Positions 8,430-17,034 of a DNA stretch of 64,000 nt are shown here, one piece after another; positions within the stretch are counted from its first letter, which is position 1; the number at the start of each line of letters is the position of its first letter. Position numbers and translations under genes: made by a program. Where the stretch lies: assembly GCF_900112865.1 (NCBI RefSeq), contig NZ_FONH01000004.1:143122-207121 (forward strand), given 5' to 3'. Origin of the DNA: Dyella marensis (GTDB lineage Bacteria > Pseudomonadota > Gammaproteobacteria > Xanthomonadales > Rhodanobacteraceae). The notes beneath the pieces were generated by a model. It was not told the DNA's origin, made no database searches, and worked only from the letters and a program-made list of their open reading frames with translations.

Positions 8430-11077
8430 GAGGCGCCGCTGGCGAGCAATGCCTGCGATATCACGGCCCGCAGCGCCGCCGGCGCCGCCGGCTTCGGCAA
8501 GAAGCGCAAGCCGGCCTCCTGCACGCGCATCCGCGTCTGCGCATCCTTCTGCGCCGACAGCACGATGGTCGGCGGCTGTACACCCCAGCGTCCGGCGAGG
8601 CGCGGCAGCAGATCCAACCCGGTGACATCCTCACCAAGCTGGTAGTCCAGCAACAGCAGATCCGGCGCCTCGCCCGCACGAGCGAGCGCCATCGCCTGCT
8701 CCGCGCTGTCGACCAGCGTCGCCTCGCATCCCCAGTGCCGCAGCAAGGCACCCGTCGCCTCGCGCACGCGCGGCGCATCGTCGATGCACCACACGCGGCA
8801 GCCACGCAGCGGCGAATCCTCGTCCGTCACGGCCGAACTGGCGACAGGGGCCGCGGGCACACCTGCCGGATCGCCATACGGCACCGTCACCGAGAACGCG
8901 CTGCCGCGCTCCGGCCAGGAACGCAGCCCGATGCGGTGGTCAAGCAATCGCGCGATGCGGTCGACGATCGACAAGCCGAGCCCCGCGCTGCGCCCGTCGC
9001 GCTCGATGCCGGTATCTAGCCGGCGGAACTCCTCGAAGATCGCCTGCCGCTTCGCCTCCGGAATGCCCACGCCGGTATCCCACACTTCGATGCGCACGCC
9101 AGCATCCACGCGGCGGCAACCGAGCAGCACGCGTCCGCGCGGCGTGTAATGGATCGCGTTGGAAAGAAAGTTCTGCAGCACGCGGCGCAGCAGCAGCGGA
9201 TCGCTGTGCACCGTCGCCTGGCAGGGCACGTAATGCAGCGCCAGCCCGCGCGATTGCGCGAGGATGCCGAACTGCCGCGCCAGTCCGGTGAGCAACGGCT
9301 CCAGCGGCAGGTCCACCGCCCTGGCCGACAGCGCGCCGGCTTCCAGGCGCGCCATGTCGAGCAGGCTGGCGAGCAGGTCGTCCTGTGCCTGCAGCGCGCT
9401 TTCCACGCGATCGGCCAGTGCGCGGTCGTCGCCGCCGGGCAGGCGGCCGCGCAGCACGCCGACATACATGCGCGCGGCGTTCAGCGGTTGCAGCAGGTCG
9501 TGCACGGCGGCGGCGACGAAGCGCGTCTTGCCGCGGTTGGCATGTTCGGCTTCGGCCTTGGCGGCTTCGAGGTCGTGCGTGCGTTCCTCAATGCGCTGTT
9601 CCAGCGTGGTGGCGAGGTTGCGCAGGTCGCGTGCCGCGGCTTTGTACGCGGTGATGTCGGCGAAGCTGGTGACGAAGCCGCCGCCGGGCAGCGGGTTGCC
9701 GCGGATCTCCAGCACGCTGCCGTCGGGGCGCTCGCGCTCGAACATATGCGCCGAGCCACTGCGCATATGGTCCAGGCGGCGCTGGATCGCTTCCTCCACC
9801 GAGCCCGGCCCGAGCCGGCCCAGGCGCGCGTTGTAGCGCAGCACGTCCTCGATCGGCATGCCGGTCTGCAGCAGGCCGGGCGGGAATTTGAAGATCTCCT
9901 GGTAGCGCGTGTTCCAGGCCACCAGGCGCAGCTCCCGGTCGACCACGCTGACGCCTTGCGGCAGATGTTCCAGGCTGGCATTACGGCTGGCCGCGGCCTC
10001 CGCCGCCTGCACCACGCTGTCCTGCGCCGAGCGCAGCTCGCCGGTGTAGTGGGCGACCAGGCGTTCCAGCTCGGCGCGGCTCTGCAGCCGGTGCTGGATC
10101 AGGCGGCGGCGCTGCTGCAGGAACAGCCCCAGCAGGATCAGCGGCGCCCAGGCCCCCGCGGCCACGGCGGCGGCCAGGCGCGCGGTGGCGAGGCTGCCGG
10201 CGGCGTTACGCAGCAGGTGCAGCGACCAGCCTTCCAGCGGCAGCTCGAGCGAGCTCCACAGCCGGGCGCCGCGGCCGGCCGGTTCCACGATGCGCACCAG
10301 GCGACTGCCGTCGCCGAGTTCGTCGAGCACGCGATAGTCGGCCCGGCGCAGCTGCTGGCCCTCGTACTGGCGGGTGGCTTCCATCTGCGCCGCTTCGCTG
10401 GGCTTGAGCGGGCTCAGTTCGCGGAATTCCCATTCGGGCTGGTTGGTGAGGAAGACCACGCCGTTGCGGTCGCTCAGCAGCAGCGTGCCGTCGCCGTGCA
10501 GCCATTCGCGTTCGAGTTCGCCCAGCGGTACCTTCACCGAGATCACGCCGATCACTTCGCCGCGCGGCCCCTTCACCGCCTCGGCGATGAAATAGCCGGG
10601 CACATGAGTGGAAATGCCTACCGCGTAGAAGGTGCCGACGCCATGGGCGACCGCGCCCTGGAAATACGGCCGGAAATCGTAGCGGTGGCCGACATTGCTG
10701 CTCGGCTCGCGCCAGTTGTTGGCGGCCAGCGCGAGGCCGTCGCGATCGAGCAGGGTGAGCGTCGATGCATGGGTCACGCCGTTGGCGTGTTCCAGCTTGA
10801 TGTTGAGGTAGTGCTGCATGGTCGCGTCGGGCGGCGCGAGCAGGGCGGCGCGCAGTTCCGGGTCGAGCGCGAGCGTACCGGGCAGCACGCGATAACGGTC
10901 GATCAGGCGCTGCAGGGCCAGCGATTGCAGCTGCAGTTGCTGTGCGCTGTCGCCGGCCATGCGGCCCAGCGACTGGCGCAGGGCGATGCGGTAGGCGAGC
11001 AGGGCGGACAGCGCCATGCCGGCGGCGAGCAGCGCGGCGATGGCGAAGATCTTGCCGTGGCGGAACCGGATGGCCAT
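8426..11077 (-). CDS. Hybrid sensor histidine kinase with DctB-like periplasmic sensor
   Basis: An 883-residue membrane kinase. Order: TM1 (about 8-30), periplasmic sensor (40-295), TM2 (about 299-321), coiled coil, PAS (about 365-480), coiled coil, HisKA with phospho-acceptor His526 in AAAVHDLLQPLN, HATPase (NFLSNAIHYTP, DTGVGIP, GLGLSIV), and a C-terminal receiver with LLLLDYQLGED. The sensor carries HRYDFRPYFQGAVAHG...GYFIAEAV, the pattern of the DctB periplasmic PAS/PDC domain that binds C4-dicarboxylates. The kinase core resembles NahK/ErcS'-type hybrids rather than DctB itself. Upstream in the same direction lie dctA, a porin and a KgtP-like permease, so sensing and uptake genes are linked. 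The partner regulator is probably the convergent NarL-type gene. The start has no strong ribosome site and may be coupled to the permease gene 55 bases upstream. Confidence 0.9.
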   Translation of the reverse strand: MAIRFRHGKIFAIAALLAAGMALSALLAYRIALRQSLGRMAGDSAQQLQLQSLALQRLIDRYRVLPGTLALDPELRAALLAPPDATMQHYLNIKLEHANGVTHASTLTLLDRDGLALAANNWREPSSNVGHRYDFRPYFQGAVAHGVGTFYAVGISTHVPGYFIAEAVKGPRGEVIGVISVKVPLGELEREWLHGDGTLLLSDRNGVVFLTNQPEWEFRELSPLKPSEAAQMEATRQYEGQQLRRADYRVLDELGDGSRLVRIVEPAGRGARLWSSLELPLEGWSLHLLRNAAGSLATARLAAAVAAGAWAPLILLGLFLQQRRRLIQHRLQSRAELERLVAHYTGELRSAQDSVVQAAEAAASRNASLEHLPQGVSVVDRELRLVAWNTRYQEIFKFPPGLLQTGMPIEDVLRYNARLGRLGPGSVEEAIQRRLDHMRSGSAHMFERERPDGSVLEIRGNPLPGGGFVTSFADITAYKAAARDLRNLATTLEQRIEERTHDLEAAKAEAEHANRGKTRFVAAAVHDLLQPLNAARMYVGVLRGRLPGGDDRALADRVESALQAQDDLLASLLDMARLEAGALSARAVDLPLEPLLTGLARQFGILAQSRGLALHYVPCQATVHSDPLLLRRVLQNFLSNAIHYTPRGRVLLGCRRVDAGVRIEVWDTGVGIPEAKRQAIFEEFRRLDTGIERDGRSAGLGLSIVDRIARLLDHRIGLRSWPERGSAFSVTVPYGDPAGVPAAPVASSAVTDEDSPLRGCRVWCIDDAPRVREATGALLRHWGCEATLVDSAEQAMALARAGEAPDLLLLDYQLGEDVTGLDLLPRLAGRWGVQPPTIVLSAQKDAQTRMRVQEAGLRFLPKPAAPAALRAVISQALLASGAS

Positions 11078-11132
11078 GGGTCAGGAGAAAAGAGCGCCTC
11101 GATCGCGGCGGCATCCTAGTTGGCGAAGCGCG

Positions 11133-12440
11133 TCAGTCCTCGACGATGCGCGAATGCCGCCGGGTATCGCGCATGCCAATGTATACCAGCAGGGAGCAGG
11201 CGATGCAGGCGGTGACGTACCAGTAGAAATAATCTTCGTGGCCGATCTTCTTGAACCACAGCGCCACGTATTCCGCGGTGCCGCCGAACACCGACAGCGC
11301 CAGCGCGTACGGCAGGCCCACGCCGATGGCGCGGATCTCGGTGGGAAACAGCTCCGCCTTCACCACCGCATTGATCGAGGTATAGCCGCTGACGATGATC
11401 AGCGCGGCCATGATCAGGCCGAATGCCTGCCACCAGTCGTGCGCTTCTTTCAGCGTCGACAGGATGGGGTAGGTGAGCAGTGCGCCGAGCACGCCGAAGC
11501 CGATCAGCAGCGGCCGCCGGCCGATGCGGTCCGACAGGGCGCCGAAGGCCGGCTGCAGCAGCGCATAGACGAACAGTGCGGCGGTGGAGATCGAGGTGGC
11601 GTCGGCCTTGCTCATCCCGGCGGAGTTCACCAGGAATTTCTGCATGTACGTGGTGAACGTATAGAAAGCGAGCGTGCCGCCCATGGTGAGGCCGATTACC
11701 GTGAGCACTTCGCGCGGATGGCGCATCAGGGTGCGCAGGGGGCTTTCCAGCTGCCTGGCTTTCTTGAACGAGGCCGTCTCGTCCATGTTGCGGCGGATGA
11801 TGACCGCGATCACCGCCAGCAGCGCGCCGATCAGGAACGGAATACGCCAGCCCCAGTCGTGCAGTTGCTGGGTGGACAGCACGAAATGCTGCAGCACCAC
11901 CAGCAGCGCCAGCGCGATCAGCTGCCCCGCCACCAGGGTCACGTACTGGATGCTCGACCAGAAGCCGCGGCTCTCGCGCGGCGCCATTTCGCTCAGGTAG
12001 GTGGCCGAGGTGCCGTACTCGCCGCCGATCGACAGCCCCTGCAGCAGGCGCGCCAGCACCAGCAGGATCGGCGCGGCCACGCCGATCTGCGCATAGCCGG
12101 GCGACAGGCCGATGATCAGCGAGCCCAGGCTCATCATGAACACCGACAGCAGCAGCGCCGCCTTGCGCCCGCGGCGGTCGGCGAAGGTGCCGAGCAGCCA
12201 GCCGCCCAGCGGGCGCATCAAAAAACCGACCGCGAAGATGCCCGAGGTATTGAGCAGCTGCGTGGTCTGGTCGCTGGCCGGAAAGAACACCTGGGCGAAG
12301 TACAGCGAGAACGCCGAATAGACGTACCAGTCGTACCACTCGACCAGGTTGCCGATCGAGCCGCTGAAGATCGAGCGCAGGCGCTGCCCGGCCGTCATGG
12401 CGGGCGCGCGCGCGATGAGTCCGGCGGTGGTGCTGTTCAT
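11133..12440 (-). CDS. MFS transporter, metabolite:H+ symporter family (KgtP-like)
   Basis: A 435-residue, 12-segment inner-membrane permease of the MHS family, related to alpha-ketoglutarate permease KgtP. The family signatures are GNLVEWYDWYVYSAFSLYF in TM1, GWLLGTFADRRGRK between TM2 and TM3, GLSIGGEYGTSATYLSEMAP in TM4, and ELFPTEIRAIGVGLPYALA in the second half. The likely substrate is a di- or tricarboxylate or 2-oxoacid; the exact one cannot be read from sequence. The ATG at 12440 has GGGAG upstream and lies 17 bases after the porin gene, consistent with one transcript dctA-porin-permease-kinase. Confidence 0.88.
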   Translation of the reverse strand: MNSTTAGLIARAPAMTAGQRLRSIFSGSIGNLVEWYDWYVYSAFSLYFAQVFFPASDQTTQLLNTSGIFAVGFLMRPLGGWLLGTFADRRGRKAALLLSVFMMSLGSLIIGLSPGYAQIGVAAPILLVLARLLQGLSIGGEYGTSATYLSEMAPRESRGFWSSIQYVTLVAGQLIALALLVVLQHFVLSTQQLHDWGWRIPFLIGALLAVIAVIIRRNMDETASFKKARQLESPLRTLMRHPREVLTVIGLTMGGTLAFYTFTTYMQKFLVNSAGMSKADATSISTAALFVYALLQPAFGALSDRIGRRPLLIGFGVLGALLTYPILSTLKEAHDWWQAFGLIMAALIIVSGYTSINAVVKAELFPTEIRAIGVGLPYALALSVFGGTAEYVALWFKKIGHEDYFYWYVTACIACSLLVYIGMRDTRRHSRIVED

Positions 12441-12457
12441 GCTGCGGCTCCCGTTGC

Positions 12458-13639
12458 TTAGAAATACACCTGGGCGCGCAGCTCGAACACGTCCGGATCC
12501 TGGCGCTTGCCCAGGTGCGTGGAATGCGCCTTGACGTAGTTCGCCTGGAACTTGAAATGCTGGGTCAGGTACCAGTTGGCGCCGAAAGTGAGGTCGTGCT
12601 CGCGGCCGCCGCGCACCTTGCCGTCGTCCAGGTCCAGCGCGCTGTAGCGCAGCAGCAGCTCCACCGCACCCCAGGGACCGCGCGGCTTGATGTTGGCGAC
12701 GTTGCCGGCGGTGTAGGGGCGCGACTCGCCGGTGAGCACGTAGCTGCCGAACACGTAGTAGCCGTCCGCGGTGTAGTCGGCCAGGCCGTCGGTGCGCTTG
12801 GTCTGCGCCTGCAGGTACTCGCCCTGGAACGACAGCGGACCGTGGATCCACAAGCCTTCGAAGCCAAGGCGGCGATTGCTGTCGACGTGGGTGAGCGAGC
12901 CGGAGTCGATCAGGCGCACGGTGGTGAGGCCCACTTCGGGGCGCGAACGCCAGCGCGCCGAGGGCGAGTGGTAGACGCCGCGCCCGTCGGTGGTGCCGTC
13001 GGGATTTTCGATCGATGCGGACAGGCCCAGGTGCACCACTTCGCCTTCCTGCTTGAGCGGCGTCCACGCGGCGCGCGCGGCGACGGTGGTGCCGTCGTTG
13101 TCGCCTTGCAGATCCTCGCCGAAGTAGTAGCCGACATTGACCAGGTAAGTGGGGCGCTCATAGGCCCAGTCGACGCCGGTGCGGCGCGTCTCGTAGATGG
13201 CCTGCAGCGGCAGCGCGATCTCCACGAAGCTGTCATTGCGCGCGCTGGTGACGCCTTCGAAGCCCACCGGCAGCTTGCTGTAACCGAAGCGCAGCTTGCC
13301 GTAGTCCTGGCCGAACAGCCATTTGGTTTCCATGCGCCAGTACACGTCCAGCCATTGCCTGGACTGGAAATCGAAGTAGACCAGCGCGTCCCACTCGCCC
13401 TTTTTCTTGGCGGTGAAGCCGAATTCCTTGCGGCGGTTGGTGTGCGAGTCCTCGATGGTGTCACTGTGGCGCACGTCCATCCAGTCGTACTGGTAATTGC
13501 CGTACAGCGCCCACTCGGTGCCGTCGCCCGTGGTGTACTTGATCGGCCAGTTGTTGACGTCGGCCGCCCGCGCCGCCGGCGCCAGGCCCAGCGTGCACAG
13601 CATGACGGCACTGAGGGTCTTGCTCGGGAAGGTCTTCAT
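12458..13639 (-). CDS. OprO/OprP-type outer-membrane porin
   Basis: A 393-residue beta-barrel of the phosphate-selective porin O/P family. The signal peptide ends LAPAARA. The N-terminal strand EWALYGNYQYDWMDVRH and the block WRMETKWLFGQDYGKLRFGYSKLPVGFEG are family features. It ends in QVYF, the terminal Phe that the BAM complex recognises. Family members pass phosphate, pyrophosphate or other anions. Beside dctA and an MFS carboxylate permease, a role in dicarboxylate entry across the outer membrane is plausible but inferred. It sits 31 bases downstream of dctA and 17 bases upstream of the permease. Confidence 0.85.
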   Translation of the reverse strand: MKTFPSKTLSAVMLCTLGLAPAARAADVNNWPIKYTTGDGTEWALYGNYQYDWMDVRHSDTIEDSHTNRRKEFGFTAKKKGEWDALVYFDFQSRQWLDVYWRMETKWLFGQDYGKLRFGYSKLPVGFEGVTSARNDSFVEIALPLQAIYETRRTGVDWAYERPTYLVNVGYYFGEDLQGDNDGTTVAARAAWTPLKQEGEVVHLGLSASIENPDGTTDGRGVYHSPSARWRSRPEVGLTTVRLIDSGSLTHVDSNRRLGFEGLWIHGPLSFQGEYLQAQTKRTDGLADYTADGYYVFGSYVLTGESRPYTAGNVANIKPRGPWGAVELLLRYSALDLDDGKVRGGREHDLTFGANWYLTQHFKFQANYVKAHSTHLGKRQDPDVFELRAQVYF

Positions 13640-13670
13640 CGCAGCCTCGTGAATGGCGGGTGGGGCCGGC

Positions 13671-14972
13671 TCAGCCGGCGTCAGAGAGCAGGGGAGCCTC
13701 GTCCGCGGCGGGCGAGGGCGAGCGGCCGTCGAGCGCGGCCTGCAGGCTGGCGTGGTCGAGTTCCTTCTCCCAGTGCGAGACCACCACGGTGGCGACGCCG
13801 TTGCCGATGATGTTGGTGATCGCGCGCGCCTCGCTCATGAAGCGGTCGATGCCGAGGATCAGCGACAGGCCAGCGACCGGCACCGACGGTACGACCGCCA
13901 GGGTGGCGGCGAGCGTGATGAAGCCCGCGCCGGTGACGCCGGAGGCGCCCTTGGAGGTGAGCATGGCGACGGCGAGCAGGGTCAGTTCCTGGCTCAGCGT
14001 GAGCTCCACGCCCAGCGCCTGCGCCACGAAGATCGCGGCCATGGTCAGGTAGATATTGGTGCCGTCCAGGTTGAACGAATAGCCGCTGGGCACCACCAGG
14101 CCCACTACCGACTTGGAGCAGCCCAGGCGCTCCAGTTTCTGCATCAGCGGCACCAGCGCCGATTCGGACGAGGAGGTGCCCAGCACCAGCAGCAGCTCTT
14201 CGCGGATGTAGCGCAGGAACTTGAAGATGCTGAAGCCGGTGGCGCGCGCGATGGCGCCGAGTACCACCACCACGAACAGGATGCAGGCCAGGTAGAAGCT
14301 GCCCATCAGCTTCAGCAGCGGCCCCAGGCTGTGCACGCCGTACTTGCCGATGGTGAAGGCCATCGCGCCCATGGCGCCCAGCGGGGCCAGGCGCATGATC
14401 ATGCCCATGATGCGGAAGAACACTTTCGACAGCGCTTCCAGGAAGGTCATCACCGGCCTGGCGCGTTCGCCGAGATGGATCATGGCAAAGCCGAACAGCA
14501 GCGCCAGCAGCAGCACCTGCAGCAGGTCGCCGTCGCCGCTGAAGGCGTCGCTGAAGGTCTTGGGAATCAGGTGCAGCAGGAACGGAACGGTGCCCTGCTC
14601 GTGCGCGGCGTTGGCGTACTTGGCCACCGCGGTGGCGTCGAGCGATGCGGGCGTGGCATTGAAGCCGGCACCCGGCTTGAGCGTATTGACCACCACCAGG
14701 CCGATCACCAGCGCGAAGCTCGACACCACCTCGAAGTACAGGATCGCCTTCGCGCCGACGCGGCCGACCTTCTTCACGTCGGACACGCCGGCGATGCCCA
14801 GCACCACGGTGAGGAAGATGATCGGCCCGATCAGCATCTTCACCAGCGCGATGAAGCCGTCGCCGAGCGGCTTGAGCGCCACGCCGGTCTCCGGCGCGTA
14901 ATGGCCGATCAGTCCGCCCGCGACGATCGCGGCCAGCACCCAGAAATAGAAGTGGCGGAAGAACGCAGGCAT
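13671..14972 (-). CDS. dctA: C4-dicarboxylate:cation symporter DctA
   Basis: A 433-residue inner-membrane DAACS transporter for succinate, fumarate and malate. Evidence: [21 protein letters not shown] at the N-terminus, the [19 protein letters not shown] block, the serine-rich hairpin [17 protein letters not shown], the [16 protein letters not shown] motif, and [19 protein letters not shown]. These match DctA more closely than GltP; a second DAACS protein at 23647 is clearly different. The ATG at 14972 starts [14 protein letters not shown]. It is the first gene of the cluster dctA-porin-permease-kinase (gaps 31, 17 and 55 bases), so its promoter should lie in 14973-15063, before a pair of REP elements. 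Confidence 0.93.
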   Translation of the reverse strand: MPAFFRHFYFWVLAAIVAGGLIGHYAPETGVALKPLGDGFIALVKMLIGPIIFLTVVLGIAGVSDVKKVGRVGAKAILYFEVVSSFALVIGLVVVNTLKPGAGFNATPASLDATAVAKYANAAHEQGTVPFLLHLIPKTFSDAFSGDGDLLQVLLLALLFGFAMIHLGERARPVMTFLEALSKVFFRIMGMIMRLAPLGAMGAMAFTIGKYGVHSLGPLLKLMGSFYLACILFVVVVLGAIARATGFSIFKFLRYIREELLLVLGTSSSESALVPLMQKLERLGCSKSVVGLVVPSGYSFNLDGTNIYLTMAAIFVAQALGVELTLSQELTLLAVAMLTSKGASGVTGAGFITLAATLAVVPSVPVAGLSLILGIDRFMSEARAITNIIGNGVATVVVSHWEKELDHASLQAALDGRSPSPAADEAPLLSDAG

Positions 14973-15063
14973 GACGAGGTCCCGGTGGAGGGTGTCCGGG
15001 AGCTTGTCAGGCGGGGGGCGGGGGGCAAATAACACATACCTACTAGACGGCCGATTCGCCGGC

Positions 15064-15145
15064 GTAGGTTGGGGTGAGCCACAGGCGAACCCCAACGTTG
15101 CGAGGCGCCTGGGGCGGCGATGTTGGGGTTGTCACCCCAACCTAC
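15064..15145. repeat. GTAG-REP element, copy 1 of a direct tandem pair
   Basis: Runs from GTAGGTTGGGGTGAGCC to CACCCCAACCTAC, 82 bp, with internal GTTGGGGTT. It is followed after eight bases by a near-identical second copy. Confidence 0.9.
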
Positions 15146-15153
15146 GGAGCGGC

Positions 15154-15235
15154 GTAGGTTGGGGTGAGCCGCAGGCGAACCCCAACATGGCGAGACGCCC
15201 GGGACGGCGATGTTGGGGTTGTCACCCCAACCTAC
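15154..15235. repeat. GTAG-REP element, copy 2 of the tandem pair
   Basis: 82 bp, with only a few substitutions from copy 1. Its CTAC end (15232-15235) supplies the stop codon of the TpsB-like gene on the minus strand. Confidence 0.9.
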
Positions 15236-16911
15236 GGGAACAGCTGGTACGAAAAGGTCAGGTCATACCGCGTATGCCGCGCCAGGTTGTCCTGCGTCTT
15301 GTCGCCCACCGGTTGCGCGGCGGAGACGTCCACCGTGTAGTGCTTGCCGTCGGTGAGGCGCAGGCCGAGCGCCGCGGTCTGCAGGCTGTCGGCCGCCGGC
15401 CGTGCGCCGTTGAGGTATACGCGCGCCATCTGGCCAAGCACATAGGGAGTGAGCATGGTCACCCACTTCGCGCTCACCTTGAACGAGCGGTTGAGTTCCA
15501 GCGACGCGCCCCAGCCGCTGTCGCCGGATACCGAGCCCGGATCGTAGCCGAGCGCGAAGCGCGGCCCGCCGAAGCTGATCTGCTCGGTGGAGGGCAGGCG
15601 GTAATGGCTGTACTGGCCGACCACGCTGGCCACCGTCACCAGGTGCGCGGGCCAGGTATCGCTCTGCATCGCATTGAGGTTATAGCGCGTGAAGCTCACG
15701 TCGGTCGGATTGGCGACGAAGGCGCCGGGGATATTGGTGAGGCCGCGGCTGGCCGCGCCCAACGCATCCAGACCCTGCGCGATGCCGAAGCCGAGCTTGC
15801 GCGTGCGCTTTTCCGCGGCCTGGGTGAAGTCCAGTTCCGCGTGCAGCACGCGCACGTCGTTCTGCAGCTCCAACTGCGCGCCGTTGTCGAGGTTGCGGTA
15901 TTTGTCGCGCTGGTTGGAGCCGTACAGGCCGCCGCCGAGGACCAGGCTGCGCCGGCTGCTCAGCAGCAGCGGATAGCTGAGGCTGAGGTCGAGCCGGTCC
16001 TGGGTGAGGCGGTGGCGCAGGTAGGACGGCAGCTGGTTGTCGATGTCCGGGTTGCCGTAGTAGTGCGACGCGTTGAGCCGTCCCATCAGGCCGCTGGAGC
16101 CGAGCATCTGCGCATAGCCGGCGCTGTAGAACTGCTGCTTGCCACGGCCGGGCGGGTAGAGCACGGAGGCGTTGAACTGTTCCGCCAGCGGCGTCATGCC
16201 GTTGAGCGTGCCGGCGAAGATGCCCTGCACGCCGGGATGGTTGGTATCGATGCCGGTACTCATGTCATAGCGCTGGCGCTTCACCGCCAGCTTCAGGCGC
16301 GTGGCGCCGTCGGTGGTGGTCGGCGCGGGGATGTCGGCGTCGATCTTGGCGCCGGGCAGCATGCCGAGGGTCTGGATGTAGCGCTCGAACGTGCTGCGGC
16401 GCAGGGGGCGGTCGGCGGTGATGTGGCTGGCGATGGCGCGGATCTTCCGCTCCATGTTGCCCGGCGCGCCGGTGACATCGACCGCGGCCACATAGCCTTC
16501 CACCACGCTGACGGTGACCACGCCGTCCTGGAAGTTCTGCGCGGGAATGAAGCAGAACGACAGCGCGTAGTCGTGTTGCTGATAGAGCTTGGTGCAGGCG
16601 TCCGCGGCGGCGACCAGGTCGGCGATGCGCACGGTCTTGCCGGTGAGCGGCTTGAACAGCGCGGCCACCTGGTCGAAGGGCACCGAATGCACGCCGCCGA
16701 TATCGATCCGCGTCGGCGTGAGGGTGAGCGCCATCAGCGCGGCCAGCTGATCGTTGCGCTGCTGTTCCACGTTGAGGGTGACGCTGGGTTGCCGGGCGGG
16801 CGTTTCCACGCGCGGCAGGGTCTGCAAGGGGTTGGGCACCGGGGGGCGGCTCTGCGCCCAGCCGGTGGTCGAGGCCGCGGCGGCCGTGGCGAACACCAAC
16901 CATCTCCTCAT
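15232..16911 (-). CDS. TpsB/FhaC/ShlB-family outer-membrane secretion protein
   Basis: A 559-residue two-partner-secretion transporter. The signal peptide (MRRWLVFATAAAAS...GWA) is followed by an N-terminal plug region. POTRA-like segments follow (about 75-230; KPLTGKTVRIADLVAAADACTKLY, PAQNFQDGVVTVSVVEGYV, and LKLAVKR near the end). The C-terminal beta-barrel starts near YDMSTGIDTNHPG. The conserved late motif is FGGPRFALGYDPGSVSGDSGW, the family's LRGF-like region, here modified. Its partner would normally be a large filamentous TpsA exoprotein, but none is present. The neighbour is a glycine-tract lipoprotein in the same direction. I chose the ATG at 16911, preceded by ACGGAG. The stop codon is the TAG of a REP element, so the extreme C-terminus YQLFP may have been altered by REP insertion. 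Confidence 0.85.
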   Translation of the reverse strand: MRRWLVFATAAAASTTGWAQSRPPVPNPLQTLPRVETPARQPSVTLNVEQQRNDQLAALMALTLTPTRIDIGGVHSVPFDQVAALFKPLTGKTVRIADLVAAADACTKLYQQHDYALSFCFIPAQNFQDGVVTVSVVEGYVAAVDVTGAPGNMERKIRAIASHITADRPLRRSTFERYIQTLGMLPGAKIDADIPAPTTTDGATRLKLAVKRQRYDMSTGIDTNHPGVQGIFAGTLNGMTPLAEQFNASVLYPPGRGKQQFYSAGYAQMLGSSGLMGRLNASHYYGNPDIDNQLPSYLRHRLTQDRLDLSLSYPLLLSSRRSLVLGGGLYGSNQRDKYRNLDNGAQLELQNDVRVLHAELDFTQAAEKRTRKLGFGIAQGLDALGAASRGLTNIPGAFVANPTDVSFTRYNLNAMQSDTWPAHLVTVASVVGQYSHYRLPSTEQISFGGPRFALGYDPGSVSGDSGWGASLELNRSFKVSAKWVTMLTPYVLGQMARVYLNGARPAADSLQTAALGLRLTDGKHYTVDVSAAQPVGDKTQDNLARHTRYDLTFSYQLFP

Positions 16912-16997
16912 GCGCTGACGCTCCGTAAGTGTCGCTGGACCTTCCACGCGCGCGCAGCGCGGCCATGCAGGCCGTGGCGGGGAAGGGATGTCTCATG

Positions 16998-17027
16998 CGA
17001 AGAGGCGGCCGTGCGGCCGCCTCTTCG
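16998..17027 (-). terminator. Hairpin between the glycine-rich lipoprotein and TpsB genes
   Basis: Perfect 13-bp stem CGAAGAGGCGGCC with a 4-base loop. It lies seven bases after the lipoprotein gene and lacks a long T tract, so it may only attenuate transcription into the TpsB-like gene. Confidence 0.6.
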
Positions 17028-17034
17028 TTACCGC

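Noticed and set aside
9149-11119. Long plus-strand open frame opposite the hybrid kinase
   Set aside because: Its residues are Gln/Arg/Ala/Gly-rich with no domain, as expected from the complement of a GC-rich gene; the minus-strand frame has full kinase motifs.
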